Assembly: GCA_041398825.1 (NCBI GenBank)
Contig: JAWKTX010000015.1
Coordinates: forward strand, 75,715 to 139,714
DNA from: Planctomycetaceae bacterium
GTDB taxonomy: Bacteria > Planctomycetota > Planctomycetia > Planctomycetales > Planctomycetaceae
Direction: 5' to 3'
DNA: 64,000 nucleotides
Program-made: the position numbers and the translations under genes
The notes under the pieces: generated by a model
Database searches by the model: none
What the model saw: only the letters and a program-made list of their open reading frames with translations
What the model was told of the DNA's origin: nothing
Part shown: piece after piece, positions 53,912-63,772 of the stretch
How positions within the stretch are numbered: position 1 is the first letter of the stretch
How the letters are laid out: each line of letters opens with the position of its first letter

Positions 53912-54343
53912 GTCAGCGCCAGCCTCTCAGGTGTTCGGTGATTCCGTTCGACGAAAGGATTTTGCCTCCCGGCTCGCAACAGCCGGTCTGCATCCATGAA
54001 GACATAGCTGTTTTATGCGAGCCGGGTTGGGCAAAAACACGTGAAGGCGCGTCCGTGAGTCCATCCACAGAATCAATCGCTTCCCTGCGAATGAGCAGTC
54101 TTCGCTGCGACACCGACACGAACCATTCCTTGTGTTTTATCGGCCCGCATCGCGCATTCGGAACAACGAATTGAACAACTCCCTCCAGACGGTCCCGAAG
54201 CCGGGCATTCGCAACTGGAAAAAACTTCCCCGACAATACAACCGAACCGCTGACCCCAAAACGCCCAGCATACCAAAACAAAGAAGCTCGCGATCCCTGA
54301 GATCGCGAGCTTCTGCTGAAACAGAAATCTCTGCAGGTTCGAT
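53912..54343. other. Intergenic region with a terminator
   Basis: About 430 bases between two minus-strand genes. It holds the terminator at 54274-54312. A 122-codon minus frame (53913-54281) fits between but does not look family-like, so it is not called. Confidence 0.5.
54274..54312 (-). terminator. Rho-independent terminator after the GDSL hydrolase
   Basis: AAGCTCGCGATC and GATCGCGAGCTT form a perfect 12-bp stem with a five-base loop; on the minus strand CTTTGTTTTGG follows. Confidence 0.85.
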
Positions 54344-55150
54344 CTAATGTTCAGCAGGCTTTGCCAGTGATTCAGAAATGGATTTCGCAACCTGGGTTGC
54401 CAGAACCTTTGAGCCCTCCGGCGAAAAATGCACATTCTTTGGCAGTTGAATTTCTTCAAGCTGTGGCAAAGCAAATGCATGCAGGTCATCGATCGCCACG
54501 CCATACTCCTGCATAACCTTTGCGGCAATTTCGTTGTAGAGCACTGATTCATCCGCCTTCCGTCCTGCGGATCCGGCAGGCACAGGAGTTGTCGTGCACC
54601 AGATCAGACGTGCTCCTGTCTTCTTCATACGGGCGACGAGAAGCCGAAGGTTCTTCTCGTAGTCTTCAGCAATGACCTGATGTCGTGCGCCTTCAACGTC
54701 AGGTTCGACGCGAGTTTTACCATCCGCGGAAAAGAAGACGATGTCATGAAGTCCGAAATTAAAATGAATGACATCCCACCTGCCATCTCCAAGCCATTGC
54801 TCAATCTGGTCGACACCGCGGGTTGTAGGCCCGCAATTCGTCAGAGGGCGAATCACATTCGCCTTGCCTTTCAACAGGTTACGAACGGCCACTGTGTAGC
54901 CCATCGAAATCGAATCACCTATCAACAGGACTCTTGGCAGTCCCTCCTGCTCTTCCACAGGAACCAATGACGGGTGTACCGTCCGCTTCTTTGCTGGTGC
55001 GCGGTCCTTCGGTGCATCCTGCTGCGGTACCTGAGCCGTGTCCGACGCAACCCGCTGCTCTGCACAATGGCCAGATGGAAGACAAAAAGTCATCTGAACG
55101 GCGCAAACAACCGCAGCCGCCAGAACCCTGAGCTTAAACTTTGTCATCAT
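54344..55150 (-). CDS. Exported SGNH/GDSL hydrolase
   Basis: A 268-residue protein. Signal peptide (about residues 1-29, ending HCAE), then a linker, then the SGNH blocks: GDSISMGY (Ser80 in GDS), GRWDVIHFNFGLHDI (Asn and His region) and a C-terminal HFSPEGSKVLA holding the catalytic His (DxxH variant as NVHFS). These hydrolases cleave esters, often acetyl groups on polysaccharides. ATG 55150 is preferred over the upstream frame start. It lies 33 bases downstream of a small membrane protein gene on the same strand. Confidence 0.87.
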   Translation of the reverse strand: MMTKFKLRVLAAAVVCAVQMTFCLPSGHCAEQRVASDTAQVPQQDAPKDRAPAKKRTVHPSLVPVEEQEGLPRVLLIGDSISMGYTVAVRNLLKGKANVIRPLTNCGPTTRGVDQIEQWLGDGRWDVIHFNFGLHDIVFFSADGKTRVEPDVEGARHQVIAEDYEKNLRLLVARMKKTGARLIWCTTTPVPAGSAGRKADESVLYNEIAAKVMQEYGVAIDDLHAFALPQLEEIQLPKNVHFSPEGSKVLATQVAKSISESLAKPAEH

Positions 55151-55183
55151 AGTGATGGCTCTTTTCTGCAACGAAAGGCACTT

Positions 55184-55351
55184 CTAGTTCGATTCTCTCA
55201 GACTGGTTCCCAACCAGAACACAATGACCCCGATGGTCAGTGAAACGGGCATCACAATCAGTCGAAAGCCAAAGAACAACTGAAACACAACAATTGTCGG
55301 CAGGCCACCAAGTGCGATGATCTGAAGCAACATTCCCAGGTGATGTTTCAT
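55184..55351 (-). CDS. Small two-helix membrane protein
   Basis: A 55-residue protein with two hydrophobic segments (LLQIIALGGLPTIVVFQLFF and VMPVSLTIGVIVFWLG) and a C-terminal GTSLRESN. I recall similar short proteins in other planctomycetes but no function. AAGGGG precedes ATG 55351. It is upstream of the GDSL gene in what may be a shared transcript. Confidence 0.65.
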   Translation of the reverse strand: MKHHLGMLLQIIALGGLPTIVVFQLFFGFRLIVMPVSLTIGVIVFWLGTSLRESN

Positions 55352-55438
55352 GAAACGACGCCCTTCTGGTCGATCTCGGTTGCACGTCATTTTGTGTGCA
55401 GGCGGGGGTATTTTCGAATTCTAAACGGGCATCAATAC

Positions 55439-55469
55439 AAAAGGCGACTTCCCTTGAGGAAAGTCGCCT
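55439..55469 (-). terminator. Hairpin terminator after the cupredoxin gene
   Basis: AGGCGACTT and AAGTCGCCT (9 bp) around CCCTTGAGGA, followed on the minus strand by TTTTGTATTG. Confidence 0.6.
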
Positions 55470-55497
55470 GAATTTGAAACGCAGAAAGTCCTGGATA

Positions 55498-56250
55498 CTA
55501 CTTCAGGTCAGACGGATTGACTTCGATGGGTTTCAATTCCGAAACCTGTCCGTCCTTCACTGTCGCCGCATACTTACGATCCAGGTACCCTTTCTTCTCG
55601 TGCCAAACGATAAACGTGTGGCTGCCTTCCGGCAGATTCTCGATGGTGAATCGGCCTTCTTTATCGGTGACAGCGCAGTAAGGATGATCAACAACCAGCC
55701 AGTAGGCCGTCATCCATGGGTGATAATCGCAGGTGACCTTGAACGGCAGTCGTTCTGCCAGTTTGTTTTCAATGTCGACCCCTGATCCTTCCGCGGTATT
55801 CGGAGCAATCAAGACGTTCTGAGCTGTATTCTTGATTGGATTTGTGTGGGTATTGTGAGCGATCGCATCGTGTGAAATGACTTCAACAGTCTGGCCTGCC
55901 TGCAGCGTAAGAGCATGCGGGATAAACTGGCAACCCTTCTGATCGAAGATCACTTTGGCAGGGCTGGGATCCTTCAGATCAGGATGGATCGTCTTTGGCG
56001 CTTTCGCGAGATAGATGAAGACATTTGCAATACCTTTGGTGTCCTTGTCGACCACCAGGTCGTCTGCATAAGTATCGGCAGCCGCGCAGACAGCTGCGTC
56101 CTTGATAGGCGCGCCCTTCGCGTGCAGCAGCACAGGCTCTGGTGCATCGCCCTTCAGGACCACCTGGCCTTTAATTCCGCCCCAGCCATCTGCCAGAACG
56201 CTGGCTGAGCAAAGCAGTCCACACGCTACGGTCAATGCAATTTTCTTCAT
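55498..56250 (-). CDS. Exported cupredoxin-like copper protein
   Basis: A 250-residue protein with a signal peptide (about residues 1-20, ending VLAD). The mature part has a methylamine-utilisation/plastocyanin-like domain with the type-1 copper ligands visible as His in HDAIAHNTH and Cys-His-Met in VTCDYHPWMTAYW. A C-terminal beta domain (KEGRFTIENLPEGSHTFIVW) is a carboxypeptidase regulatory-like fold. Probably a periplasmic electron carrier. A terminator follows at 55439. Confidence 0.88.
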   Translation of the reverse strand: MKKIALTVACGLLCSASVLADGWGGIKGQVVLKGDAPEPVLLHAKGAPIKDAAVCAAADTYADDLVVDKDTKGIANVFIYLAKAPKTIHPDLKDPSPAKVIFDQKGCQFIPHALTLQAGQTVEVISHDAIAHNTHTNPIKNTAQNVLIAPNTAEGSGVDIENKLAERLPFKVTCDYHPWMTAYWLVVDHPYCAVTDKEGRFTIENLPEGSHTFIVWHEKKGYLDRKYAATVKDGQVSELKPIEVNPSDLK

Positions 56251-56618
56251 CAGGTTCTATCTCCTGTTCCGGAATGGTGTCGTTCGGAAACAATCTGAAC
56301 AAGGTTTCCACACAGTTTCATAACGCTTCATGTCTTGCCGGGATGACGGTGCCCGTCGGCAATCCTTACATCCTGCCCGTCATTTATACGGCCTGGAATC
56401 AACAAAGTCGAACACCGAATTCGGGTGTCCCACGATCGGCGTCGACCGCTTCCCGACGTTGGGAACAACGCCATTGGCACAGCTGGCACGAGGTGTGCGT
56501 AACCGTCATGAAAGTGTCTTGAATTGCACGCATTCGATCCGGGTGTCACACTGCGGGTGTTAAAGTGACCCTGACACCGGGCGATTCTTCGGAATCTCCG
56601 AAGGAGTAACTATTATTC
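56251..56618. other. Divergent intergenic region
   Basis: About 370 bases between the cupredoxin gene and the ComM-like gene; no gene recognised. AAGGAG lies just before the ATG at 56619. Confidence 0.5.
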
Positions 56619-58157
56619 ATGCTCTCTCGACTTCACACTTACACCCTTCTTGGCATTGAAGCTCTTCCAGTCGAAGTGGAAGTCGACATTTCGCCTGGCG
56701 CTCTGCCAAAAACGATTCTGGTCGGATTAGCCGAAGCGGCGGTGAAGGAAAGTGTCCATCGGATTGAACGAGCCCTGGTCAATAGTGGCTACGGGCGGCC
56801 CGAAAACAGAATCGTCATCAACCTCAGTCCGGCTGATCTGCCGAAGGAGGCTGCATCCCTCGATTTACCCATCGCCCTTGGGCTGTTGATTGCGGATGGT
56901 CAAATTGACGAAGACCCCGGTCGTCGAGCCATCTATATTGGGGAGCTTGCACTGGACGGGTCGCTCCGACCGATTCGTGGGGCGCTTTCCATGGCACTGG
57001 CTGCTCGAGATGCCGGAATGACTCACATCGTCGTACCGGCAGCGAATGCTCAGGAAGCCGCTGTCGTGGAAGGCATTGATGTGATTGCCTGTGGTGTTCT
57101 GGCCGAAGCTGTTGGATTTCTGACGGGGCAGCTTCCCCTGGATCCTGTTGTTTTCAGCTGGGACTCTGCGAGACAGACATTCGGAACCTACGACATCGAT
57201 TACGTGGATGTAAAAGGACAGGAATCTGCCAAGCGTGCTGTTACGGTCGCTGCAGCAGGATCTCACCATCTACTGATGATTGGATCGCCCGGCACGGGAA
57301 AAACACTTCTGTCGCAACGGATCTGTACCATCCTTCCCGAACTTGAACCGGAAGAGAGCCTTGAAACAACTCGGATCTACAGCGCAGTTGCTCGCCTTGA
57401 ACCCGGGCAACCGCTCATGCTTCGGCGACCATTTCGATCGCCACATCACACGATATCCGAAGCCGGTCTCGTGGGTGGTGGCAGCATTCCCCAACCTGGT
57501 GAAATCAGCCTTTCGCATAACGGGATCTTATTCCTGGATGAACTTCCTGAATTCAATCGCCGGACACTGGAAGTCATGCGGCAGCCTCTGGAGGACCATT
57601 GTGTGACAATTTCGCGGGCTATGGGCAGTGTGACTTTTCCGGCGAACCTCATGCTGGTCGCTGCGATGAACCCCTGCCCGTGTGGCTTCCGCGGAGACCC
57701 CAAACGACAATGCAGCTGCAGTCCGGTGCAGGTCGAACGATATCTGAGTCGAATCAGTGGCCCTCTGCTCGACAGAATCGACATCCATATCGAAGTACCC
57801 CCAGTGCCATTCCGAGAACTCTCAGACAAGTCTGAAGGCACCTCCAGCGCAAGCATGCGGGAACGAGTTGTTGAGGCAAGGTCGCGTCAATCCGTACGAT
57901 TCAAAGGAACTCGGACGCTTGCGAACGGGAAAATGAAGCCCCAGCAAATCCGGAAATTCTGCCGTCTGGAGAATGACGCAGAACAACTGCTGAAGAATGC
58001 GATGGAAGAAACCGGACTTTCTGCTCGAGCTCACGACAAGATCCTTCGCATCAGCCGGACTATCGCTGATCTGGACGGGAGCGATAAAATTGCAGTCCAC
58101 CACCTGAGTGAAGCGATTAATTATCGCACCCTGGACCGATCCTACTGGCAAGCCTGA
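56619..58157 (+). CDS. YifB/ComM-family Mg-chelatase-like AAA+ ATPase
   Basis: A 512-residue protein of standard length. N-terminal ComM domain (HTYTLLGIEALPVEVEVDIS, VGLAEAAVKESVHRIERAL) and an AAA+ domain with Walker A IGSPGTGKTLLSQR near residue 222, Walker B ILFLDELPEFNRRTLE near 305, and zinc-like cysteines NPCPCGFRGDPKRQCSCS near 350. C-terminal ComM helical part (SARAHDKILRISRTIADLDG). ComM promotes branch migration during uptake of foreign DNA. The window also holds a ComEA-like protein, but far away. Confidence 0.94.
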   Translation: MLSRLHTYTLLGIEALPVEVEVDISPGALPKTILVGLAEAAVKESVHRIERALVNSGYGRPENRIVINLSPADLPKEAASLDLPIALGLLIADGQIDEDPGRRAIYIGELALDGSLRPIRGALSMALAARDAGMTHIVVPAANAQEAAVVEGIDVIACGVLAEAVGFLTGQLPLDPVVFSWDSARQTFGTYDIDYVDVKGQESAKRAVTVAAAGSHHLLMIGSPGTGKTLLSQRICTILPELEPEESLETTRIYSAVARLEPGQPLMLRRPFRSPHHTISEAGLVGGGSIPQPGEISLSHNGILFLDELPEFNRRTLEVMRQPLEDHCVTISRAMGSVTFPANLMLVAAMNPCPCGFRGDPKRQCSCSPVQVERYLSRISGPLLDRIDIHIEVPPVPFRELSDKSEGTSSASMRERVVEARSRQSVRFKGTRTLANGKMKPQQIRKFCRLENDAEQLLKNAMEETGLSARAHDKILRISRTIADLDGSDKIAVHHLSEAINYRTLDRSYWQA

Positions 58158-58211
58158 CGAAAACAGAACCCGCAAACTCTGGTGGCAGGCTGGCATGCCC
58201 ACCGCAGGCGA

Positions 58212-59312
58212 TCAGGTGTATGCAGACAATTCGCGAATTTCATCGATGACATCCTCGAGATCTGCGACATCGGCACCGGGCACTCGACCGCCTCGGTCGC
58301 ACTCACCCAGCAACAACAATGTTTCGTAATCCGGTGATGCCTTCAGTCGCTGATGTGCGCGGAAACCGATTGTTCGATCTCGAATGAGATGCACGTCCAT
58401 ATGATGTCGTATCAGCCACGCAGTGCGATCAGTGATAAAGCCCTCCAGTGCCTGCAAACCTGCTTCGACATGATCATCCATGTCAATTCCCTTTCCAACA
58501 TCATGCAGCAATGCAGCCAGAAGAAACTCTTCATCGTATGGCAATCGATCAATCGCCAGTTCATAACATTGAAGCAAGTGAAACAGGACATCACCTTCCG
58601 GGTGATGTTTCCTGCCTTGCATGACCGATCCCAGCGGCAGCAGGAGTGATCGGTAGACCTGAAAGCGATCGACTTCAAATTCGGTTTGCTGCAAAGCCGC
58701 ATTCGCTTCAAGTTCGGGGTATTCACGTTTCAGAAACTCTTCGAACTCCGGCAGCGACGCTTTTTCAATGGCCTTGCCCGTAATGGAACTCCTGAACCCG
58801 AAACTAACGAGTTCGGGCGAATACATTGTGAGTTCAATCGGAAATCGATCCTGGATGTGGATGTGCGTGTAGACCCGCTCTTCGCCGTGCTTCCGTACCT
58901 GCTTGCGTTCTATATGAAACGTCATTCCTTTCTCTTCCAGCAGTCGCTCGATTGGATCGCTGGACACAGAGAACACATGGAGGTCGATGTCCGACCCTCT
59001 GCGAATGTGGCCTGTCAAAGTACTGCCAATGACGCGGGGACGAAAACGTTCCAGCAGCTGCAACATCCGCAGTGCCTCCAGACGCATGTCGCGCAGGCGA
59101 TCGTAGCGTGATGAGCCTTCGAAAAGGCTCGCCATCCGTTGAATCTCGTCGCGTATTTCAGCATTACAGGGCAGTTCTGAAGGCTTAACCCAACCCTGAC
59201 ACAGACGACGCGCCGCCTTCAGTTTGGCACGATAGTACTCGGTCTCGCTACGGGAATACATCAGGCGAGCCGCTTCTACAATGATTGCACGCCTCAGCTT
59301 ATCGTCCGTCAT
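58212..59312 (-). CDS. Nucleotidyltransferase-HD domain protein
   Basis: A 366-residue cytosolic protein with two enzymatic folds. A polymerase-beta-type nucleotidyltransferase region has GSTLTGHIRRGSDIDLHVF (GS..DxD pattern) near residues 95-115, and an HD phosphohydrolase domain follows with FHLLQCYE, LLAALLHDVGKGIDMDDHVE and HHMDVHLI. The arrangement resembles CCA-adding or GlnD-like enzymes but the activity cannot be predicted. No membrane segment. Convergent with the ComM-like gene. Confidence 0.8.
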   Translation of the reverse strand: MTDDKLRRAIIVEAARLMYSRSETEYYRAKLKAARRLCQGWVKPSELPCNAEIRDEIQRMASLFEGSSRYDRLRDMRLEALRMLQLLERFRPRVIGSTLTGHIRRGSDIDLHVFSVSSDPIERLLEEKGMTFHIERKQVRKHGEERVYTHIHIQDRFPIELTMYSPELVSFGFRSSITGKAIEKASLPEFEEFLKREYPELEANAALQQTEFEVDRFQVYRSLLLPLGSVMQGRKHHPEGDVLFHLLQCYELAIDRLPYDEEFLLAALLHDVGKGIDMDDHVEAGLQALEGFITDRTAWLIRHHMDVHLIRDRTIGFRAHQRLKASPDYETLLLLGECDRGGRVPGADVADLEDVIDEIRELSAYT

Positions 59313-59898
59313 AAGAGTGGTGGACTGGTCGGATCACCAGCCCCGGGTTTCATCATCAAGTTCCAATGCCAAAAACGCAGCAGCAAAAATGCATCTGAGT
59401 GAAGTGTAACAAGTCACAATTTATTTTCGGCCCGACAGACATCATCGTCGGTCGAAAGCGGCTGGTATCGCAGGACTATCGGACAGAACGCCCACCCGGA
59501 CTCCTGGTTGTGACAGTGCATAGTGTTGTGACCGTGCATAGTGTTGTGACCGCATAGTCTGGCAATCCGATACTCGGCACACAAGGTCGCCATTCACCCG
59601 AACAGCCTGAAGGAAGACACGCAGCACAGCGGCTGGTTCAGTCGGGAATCGAAAGTGGCAGAATGACATTCCGCAAAATCTGAATATTCCGCACATCTGC
59701 TGAAATCGCCAGAGTCTGCCCTGACTGGCATATTTTCACACAACTGATGAAGCCAGACGTTCGATTCAGAATTTGGGTGAAAGCCAATCCCTGCGCGCGA
59801 TGTAGACTTTTGGCATCAGTACTGGCGGAAGGTGCGACCAGAGATAATTACACGGTTATGGAGCGATGGAATTGCTCGACCAGGAAAGTTGCCACATC
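59313..59898. other. Intergenic region with 18-bp tandem duplication
   Basis: About 585 bases between divergent genes. It carries a tandem duplication at 59516-59558. No gene seen. Confidence 0.5.
59516..59558. repeat. 18-bp tandem duplication (2.4 copies)
   Basis: The unit GTGCATAGTGTTGTGACC is repeated exactly twice and partly a third time. Confidence 0.85.
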
Positions 59899-61506
59899 AT
59901 GACGACTGCCGTAGACGAAACCGTCGAAGCGGATGATCAGACCATCTCAGACTCTGCCACCACAAATACGCTCCCCGACGCATCCGTCCTGGAGGACAAG
60001 ACTCCTGAATGGTTCCGTACGCCCGGTGTATCCGTTCTCTGCACAATGGCTCTTGGTCTGATTTTCCTTCAGATGGCTTTTCAGCCACTCTGGCATACTG
60101 ATCTCTGGGACCACATCAATTATGGTCAGCGTATCCTGGAGACGGGGCACGTCAGCTCCACGGAGCCGCTGCTGAAACTGGCGGAAGGAATGCCTATGGT
60201 CAACTTCCCCTGGCTTGTCCAACTGGCAATGGCAGCCATGTACAACGGTTTCGGCTTGTCCTCACTCCAGTTCGCTTCGGCACTGATTGTGGCCTCGATG
60301 ATGGCCATCGTCTGCTGGCGGACCACTCGGAAAAGTGGTTCTGTGCTGGCCGGGCTACTGGCGATTGCAATTTTCGCGACGATTAACCATTACCAGTTCA
60401 CCGTCATCCGCCCGCAGATTGTTGGACTGTTGTTCTTCACGATCACCGTTTCGTGGTCGATGGCCAGGCAAAGGCACACTCGATTCACCTGGATATGTAT
60501 GCCCGTGATGTTCGCAGTCTGGGCCAACTGTCACGGATCCTTCTCCGTTGGTCTGACATTGATGGCTTTGACCGGAGCGGGGCGACTTCTGGACATCTGG
60601 GTTCGATCCAGATCGCTGCGTCTGGCCATACTGGACTCGCAATTCGACAAGACCGTCATGCTGACCCAACTCTGCGCGGCAGCCGTTCTGTTAAATCCCG
60701 CGGGGCTATCCATCTACCAGGAAGTCCTTCAGATTTCCGCCAACCCGAATATCGAATCCATCGGCGAATGGTTCCCTATGTCCATCCGTACGATTCAGGG
60801 ACAGGTCGCTGCCGGAATGACGCTTTGGTTACTTGGCGCGATGCACTTGAGTCCGCGGCGGATTCGATTCGTGGAACTGTTGCCGCTTGTGACAATGGGA
60901 CTGCTCGCATGCTGGTCGCTTCGCATGATTAACTGGTGGGCACCGCTGATGGCTGTTTCCATCAGTACCCACACGGCTGCCGCCGTTCGACTCGCCTTCA
61001 AACGACGACGACGTACCGAACCCTACCCGTCGCGGGGGCTCTGGACGGTCGTGAATATCGGGTTGTGCTGGATTTTCTTTTCCTTCACACACTTCGGTGT
61101 TCAGGTCGTTCACGGTCGGGTCGCCGATCCGGCTCGCCTGGTGTCCAGACAGACTCCGGTTCAGCTGATTGAGTATCTGAATTCGAAAGAGTCATGGCCA
61201 AAGGGACTGGCATTCGTTCCGGCAGAATGGGCAGGGTTCGTCATGAATGCGGGGCCCGAATCCATTCAACCGATGGTCAATCTTCACGTCCATGTCATCC
61301 CGGAAATGGTCTGGAACGATTACCTGCGTTTGATCCATGGCCCGAATGACTGGGATTCACTCATGGATCAATATGGTGTGAATCTGGCGATCATCGACAA
61401 AGAAGCCCAGCCACGTCTGCTCAAAAATCTGAGCCAAAGCGAGGACTGGAATGCGTCATACCAGGACAATCAGGCCGTCGTTTTCGTGCGCAACACGCCC
61501 ATCTAA
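59899..61506 (+). CDS. Multi-pass membrane protein, GT-C-like
   Basis: A 535-residue protein with about ten transmembrane helices and a long N-terminal cytosolic region of some 45 residues. A motif HTDLWDHINYGQRI follows the first helix, resembling the acidic loop motif of GT-C glycosyltransferases or dolichyl-type enzymes, but conservation is weak. A soluble C-terminal part of about 120 residues begins after the helices (RQTPVQLIEYLNSKESWPKG). The frame is open to 59866; ATG 59899 is a better start, but uncertain. Substrate unknown. Confidence 0.7.
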   Translation: MTTAVDETVEADDQTISDSATTNTLPDASVLEDKTPEWFRTPGVSVLCTMALGLIFLQMAFQPLWHTDLWDHINYGQRILETGHVSSTEPLLKLAEGMPMVNFPWLVQLAMAAMYNGFGLSSLQFASALIVASMMAIVCWRTTRKSGSVLAGLLAIAIFATINHYQFTVIRPQIVGLLFFTITVSWSMARQRHTRFTWICMPVMFAVWANCHGSFSVGLTLMALTGAGRLLDIWVRSRSLRLAILDSQFDKTVMLTQLCAAAVLLNPAGLSIYQEVLQISANPNIESIGEWFPMSIRTIQGQVAAGMTLWLLGAMHLSPRRIRFVELLPLVTMGLLACWSLRMINWWAPLMAVSISTHTAAAVRLAFKRRRRTEPYPSRGLWTVVNIGLCWIFFSFTHFGVQVVHGRVADPARLVSRQTPVQLIEYLNSKESWPKGLAFVPAEWAGFVMNAGPESIQPMVNLHVHVIPEMVWNDYLRLIHGPNDWDSLMDQYGVNLAIIDKEAQPRLLKNLSQSEDWNASYQDNQAVVFVRNTPI

Positions 61507-61577
61507 GAATACGCAACAGCAGCATCATGTCATTCACGCTGTTGCCCGGGACTATTTGAATTCAGATTTGGCTTATC

Positions 61578-62888
61578 ATGTCGCACCCCAATCGAATCAG
61601 TACAACCTTTCGAACCTTCGCGCTGACTCAGTTTGGCGTTGCTTCGGCTTTCCTGCTTTCGTGGTACCTTCTGCCCGACGTTCAGCAGCGTCAGGTCGCC
61701 GCTGAGTTACTGAATCGACCTGTGCCTGTGGATGTCATCGTATCGGGCACCATTCCCACTCGAATCCAGTCACTCTACGACGATGAAACGGTTGTCAGTG
61801 AAGAAGAACTCGCCGCCGTGCTCAGAAAGATCCTGCCACGATTCAGTCAGAAGAACCTTCGACCCAACTACGTGGAACACGCGCTGAGAGTCTGGGGAAA
61901 CCAGATCGAATTCCAGAATCCGGATCTTATCTCAGGTCCTCAGATGGCGGACTATCTGCTCGACACCGGAAAGTACATCGCTTCGTGGGGAGACAGTGGC
62001 CAACCGATTCTGGAACCCATGGATGATGGCGTTTCCATTCGATGGGGTGCTGACATGACAGCCAGCGTGCACCACGACCATCTTCTGGCATGTCTGACAG
62101 AAGCTGGCGTAACTCTGGATACCCCCGTATACACTCCCCGCCGACAACTTCAGTTTCGAGATGTGTTGAATCAGGCTTTGCGAGACTTTCAGCTGGACGA
62201 ACGCGAAACAGAATGGTCAGTGATGGCGTTTGGGTTCTGGCTGGCCCCGGAACATATCAACCGCTGGCACAATGGCCAGGGACGGGAAATCAGTTTTGAT
62301 CTGCTGGCAGACCGACTGATGCGAAACCACAAGAAACACGGAGTCTGCCTCGGAACTCATCGCGTGTATTCCCTGATGGCATTGCTTCGCCTGAATCAAA
62401 TGTATGACGGATCTGTGTTATCAGATGAAACAAGGCAAGACGTCGAAAATTACATTCTTGACGTCAGGGACTTGATCATCGCTTCACAGGAAGAGGATGG
62501 TGCCTGGCCACCGAACTGGCAGGATGGTGCTGGTGCGGAAGCCAATCGAGACGCCAGGGAAAAACCTCACCGACGCGTGATCGCCACAGGGCATCACCTG
62601 GAATGGCTGGCCATTGCCCCGGAGCGATTCCACCCGGACCGAAATATCGTCCGGCACGGGGCCGACTGGGCGATTCGGGATGCGATTGATGCTCCTCAGT
62701 CGCAGATTGATCAGAACTACACGTTCTACTCTCACGTCGGAAATGCCCTGGCTCTGTGGCGGAATACGACGCCAGCCGAATTCTGGCAACAGTGGCGCAG
62801 CGATCACCCCGAGGCGGAAGAATTCGCAGAGCCAGCGGCCACAGTCGAATCGAAGGATGAAAAAACCGTTCCACAACAAGCGCATTGA
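61578..62888 (+). CDS. Membrane-anchored protein of unknown function
   Basis: A 436-residue protein with one N-terminal hydrophobic anchor (about residues 15-32) and a large soluble domain rich in alpha-helix. Segments such as NHKKHGVCLGTHRVYSLMALL, RRVIATGHHLEWLAIAPERF and DDGSVLSDETRQDVENYI-like runs suggest an alpha/alpha-toroid as in terpene or glycosyl-hydrolase-related folds, but no motif can be assigned. It follows the membrane protein by 71 bases and may form a unit with it. Confidence 0.65.
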   Translation: MSHPNRISTTFRTFALTQFGVASAFLLSWYLLPDVQQRQVAAELLNRPVPVDVIVSGTIPTRIQSLYDDETVVSEEELAAVLRKILPRFSQKNLRPNYVEHALRVWGNQIEFQNPDLISGPQMADYLLDTGKYIASWGDSGQPILEPMDDGVSIRWGADMTASVHHDHLLACLTEAGVTLDTPVYTPRRQLQFRDVLNQALRDFQLDERETEWSVMAFGFWLAPEHINRWHNGQGREISFDLLADRLMRNHKKHGVCLGTHRVYSLMALLRLNQMYDGSVLSDETRQDVENYILDVRDLIIASQEEDGAWPPNWQDGAGAEANRDAREKPHRRVIATGHHLEWLAIAPERFHPDRNIVRHGADWAIRDAIDAPQSQIDQNYTFYSHVGNALALWRNTTPAEFWQQWRSDHPEAEEFAEPAATVESKDEKTVPQQAH

Positions 62889-63018
62889 GGCGATTACAGG
62901 CTGGATTTTTCCCCACCAGGCCGCAAAAATTGCACGTCGGCCAGAGAGCCAGAGTTTGAAATGGCACGTGCAGGATGCGGATGTGTCTTGGAATTCAGGG
63001 ATCGAATCAGGTGCAGAT

Positions 63019-63477
63019 ATGGTTATTAACGTCGATAAACCGTTCCAGCTTTTGATCACCGACGATAATTCAGCCTTTCGTCAGGTGCTTCGCGACGCGC
63101 TGGAACTCGCCTCCACCAACGTTGAAGTCGTTGAACAGTCTCATGAGACTGCCAGCCACCGAGGGCCAATTCTCGAGGTGTTCGAGGCAGAATCAGGCGA
63201 AGAAGCCGTAGAAATTGTCCGCAAACAGCGAATTGACATCGTCCTTCTGGATATGCATATGCACATCATGTCCGGGCTTGAGACCCTGAGGGTTCTCAAA
63301 CGGATGGACGCATTGAGACCCTGCATTCTGATCACATCCGATACCAGCGAGCAGATCTGTCGCGAAGCTCAGGAAGCCAACGCATTCTCTGTTCTGAAGA
63401 AGCCCGTCCCGCGCAGGCAACTGGTCGCAACCGTCTCAACCGCTCTGGCGTCTGCATACCACAACGAAACTGAGTAA
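63019..63477 (+). CDS. Stand-alone response regulator receiver protein
   Basis: A 152-residue receiver domain with no output domain. ITDDNSAFRQVLRDALEL starts the domain (acidic pair DD), the phospho-acceptor Asp lies in IVLLDMHMHIMSGLETLRVL, the conserved Ser/Thr in ILITSDTS, and the Lys in SVLKKPVPRRQL. Likely an intermediate in a phosphorelay. The frame is open upstream within the preceding gene; ATG 63019 removes nonsense sequence, but no good ribosome-binding site is present. No histidine kinase is adjacent. Confidence 0.85.
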   Translation: MVINVDKPFQLLITDDNSAFRQVLRDALELASTNVEVVEQSHETASHRGPILEVFEAESGEEAVEIVRKQRIDIVLLDMHMHIMSGLETLRVLKRMDALRPCILITSDTSEQICREAQEANAFSVLKKPVPRRQLVATVSTALASAYHNETE

Positions 63478-63612
63478 GTCGCACCGGGGTCTTTTCTTCA
63501 ATCGACTCTTCGCTTAGGTCCTGATCCTTCCGGTCCTGCACCTGATCCGCCGGGTTCTGCATTAGCAGGAACGATCATAGGGAAGAACTTCATTCAGTGA
63601 ACGAACTACCCA

Positions 63613-63642
63613 GTCTCGATAGGCTCCGTCTCGATAGGCTCC
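63613..63642. repeat. 15-bp tandem duplication
   Basis: The unit GTCTCGATAGGCTCC is present twice, head to tail, without change. Confidence 0.85.
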
Positions 63643-63711
63643 GGGCATAAACCCGGAAGCGTTCTTCGTTGGAGAACGGCTACGCGGAGAGCTTCCACAG
63701 TCGTTTCCGCG

Positions 63712-63772
63712 ACGGATTGGCCTGCTCCCACTCCGGTCGCTGCGCTCCCTCCATTTCAGCAGGCCAATCCGT
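63712..63772. repeat. 15-bp inverted repeat with 31-base loop
   Basis: ACGGATTGGCCTGCT (63712-63726) and AGCAGGCCAATCCGT (63758-63772) are perfect complements. A second hairpin (GGAAGC at 63655 with GCTTCC at 63691) precedes it. It could be a terminator-like or structured RNA element, or a transposon-end relic. Confidence 0.6.

Noticed and set aside
53913..54281. 122-codon minus-strand frame
   Set aside because: No family-like pattern, poor composition and it starts within a terminator stem region.
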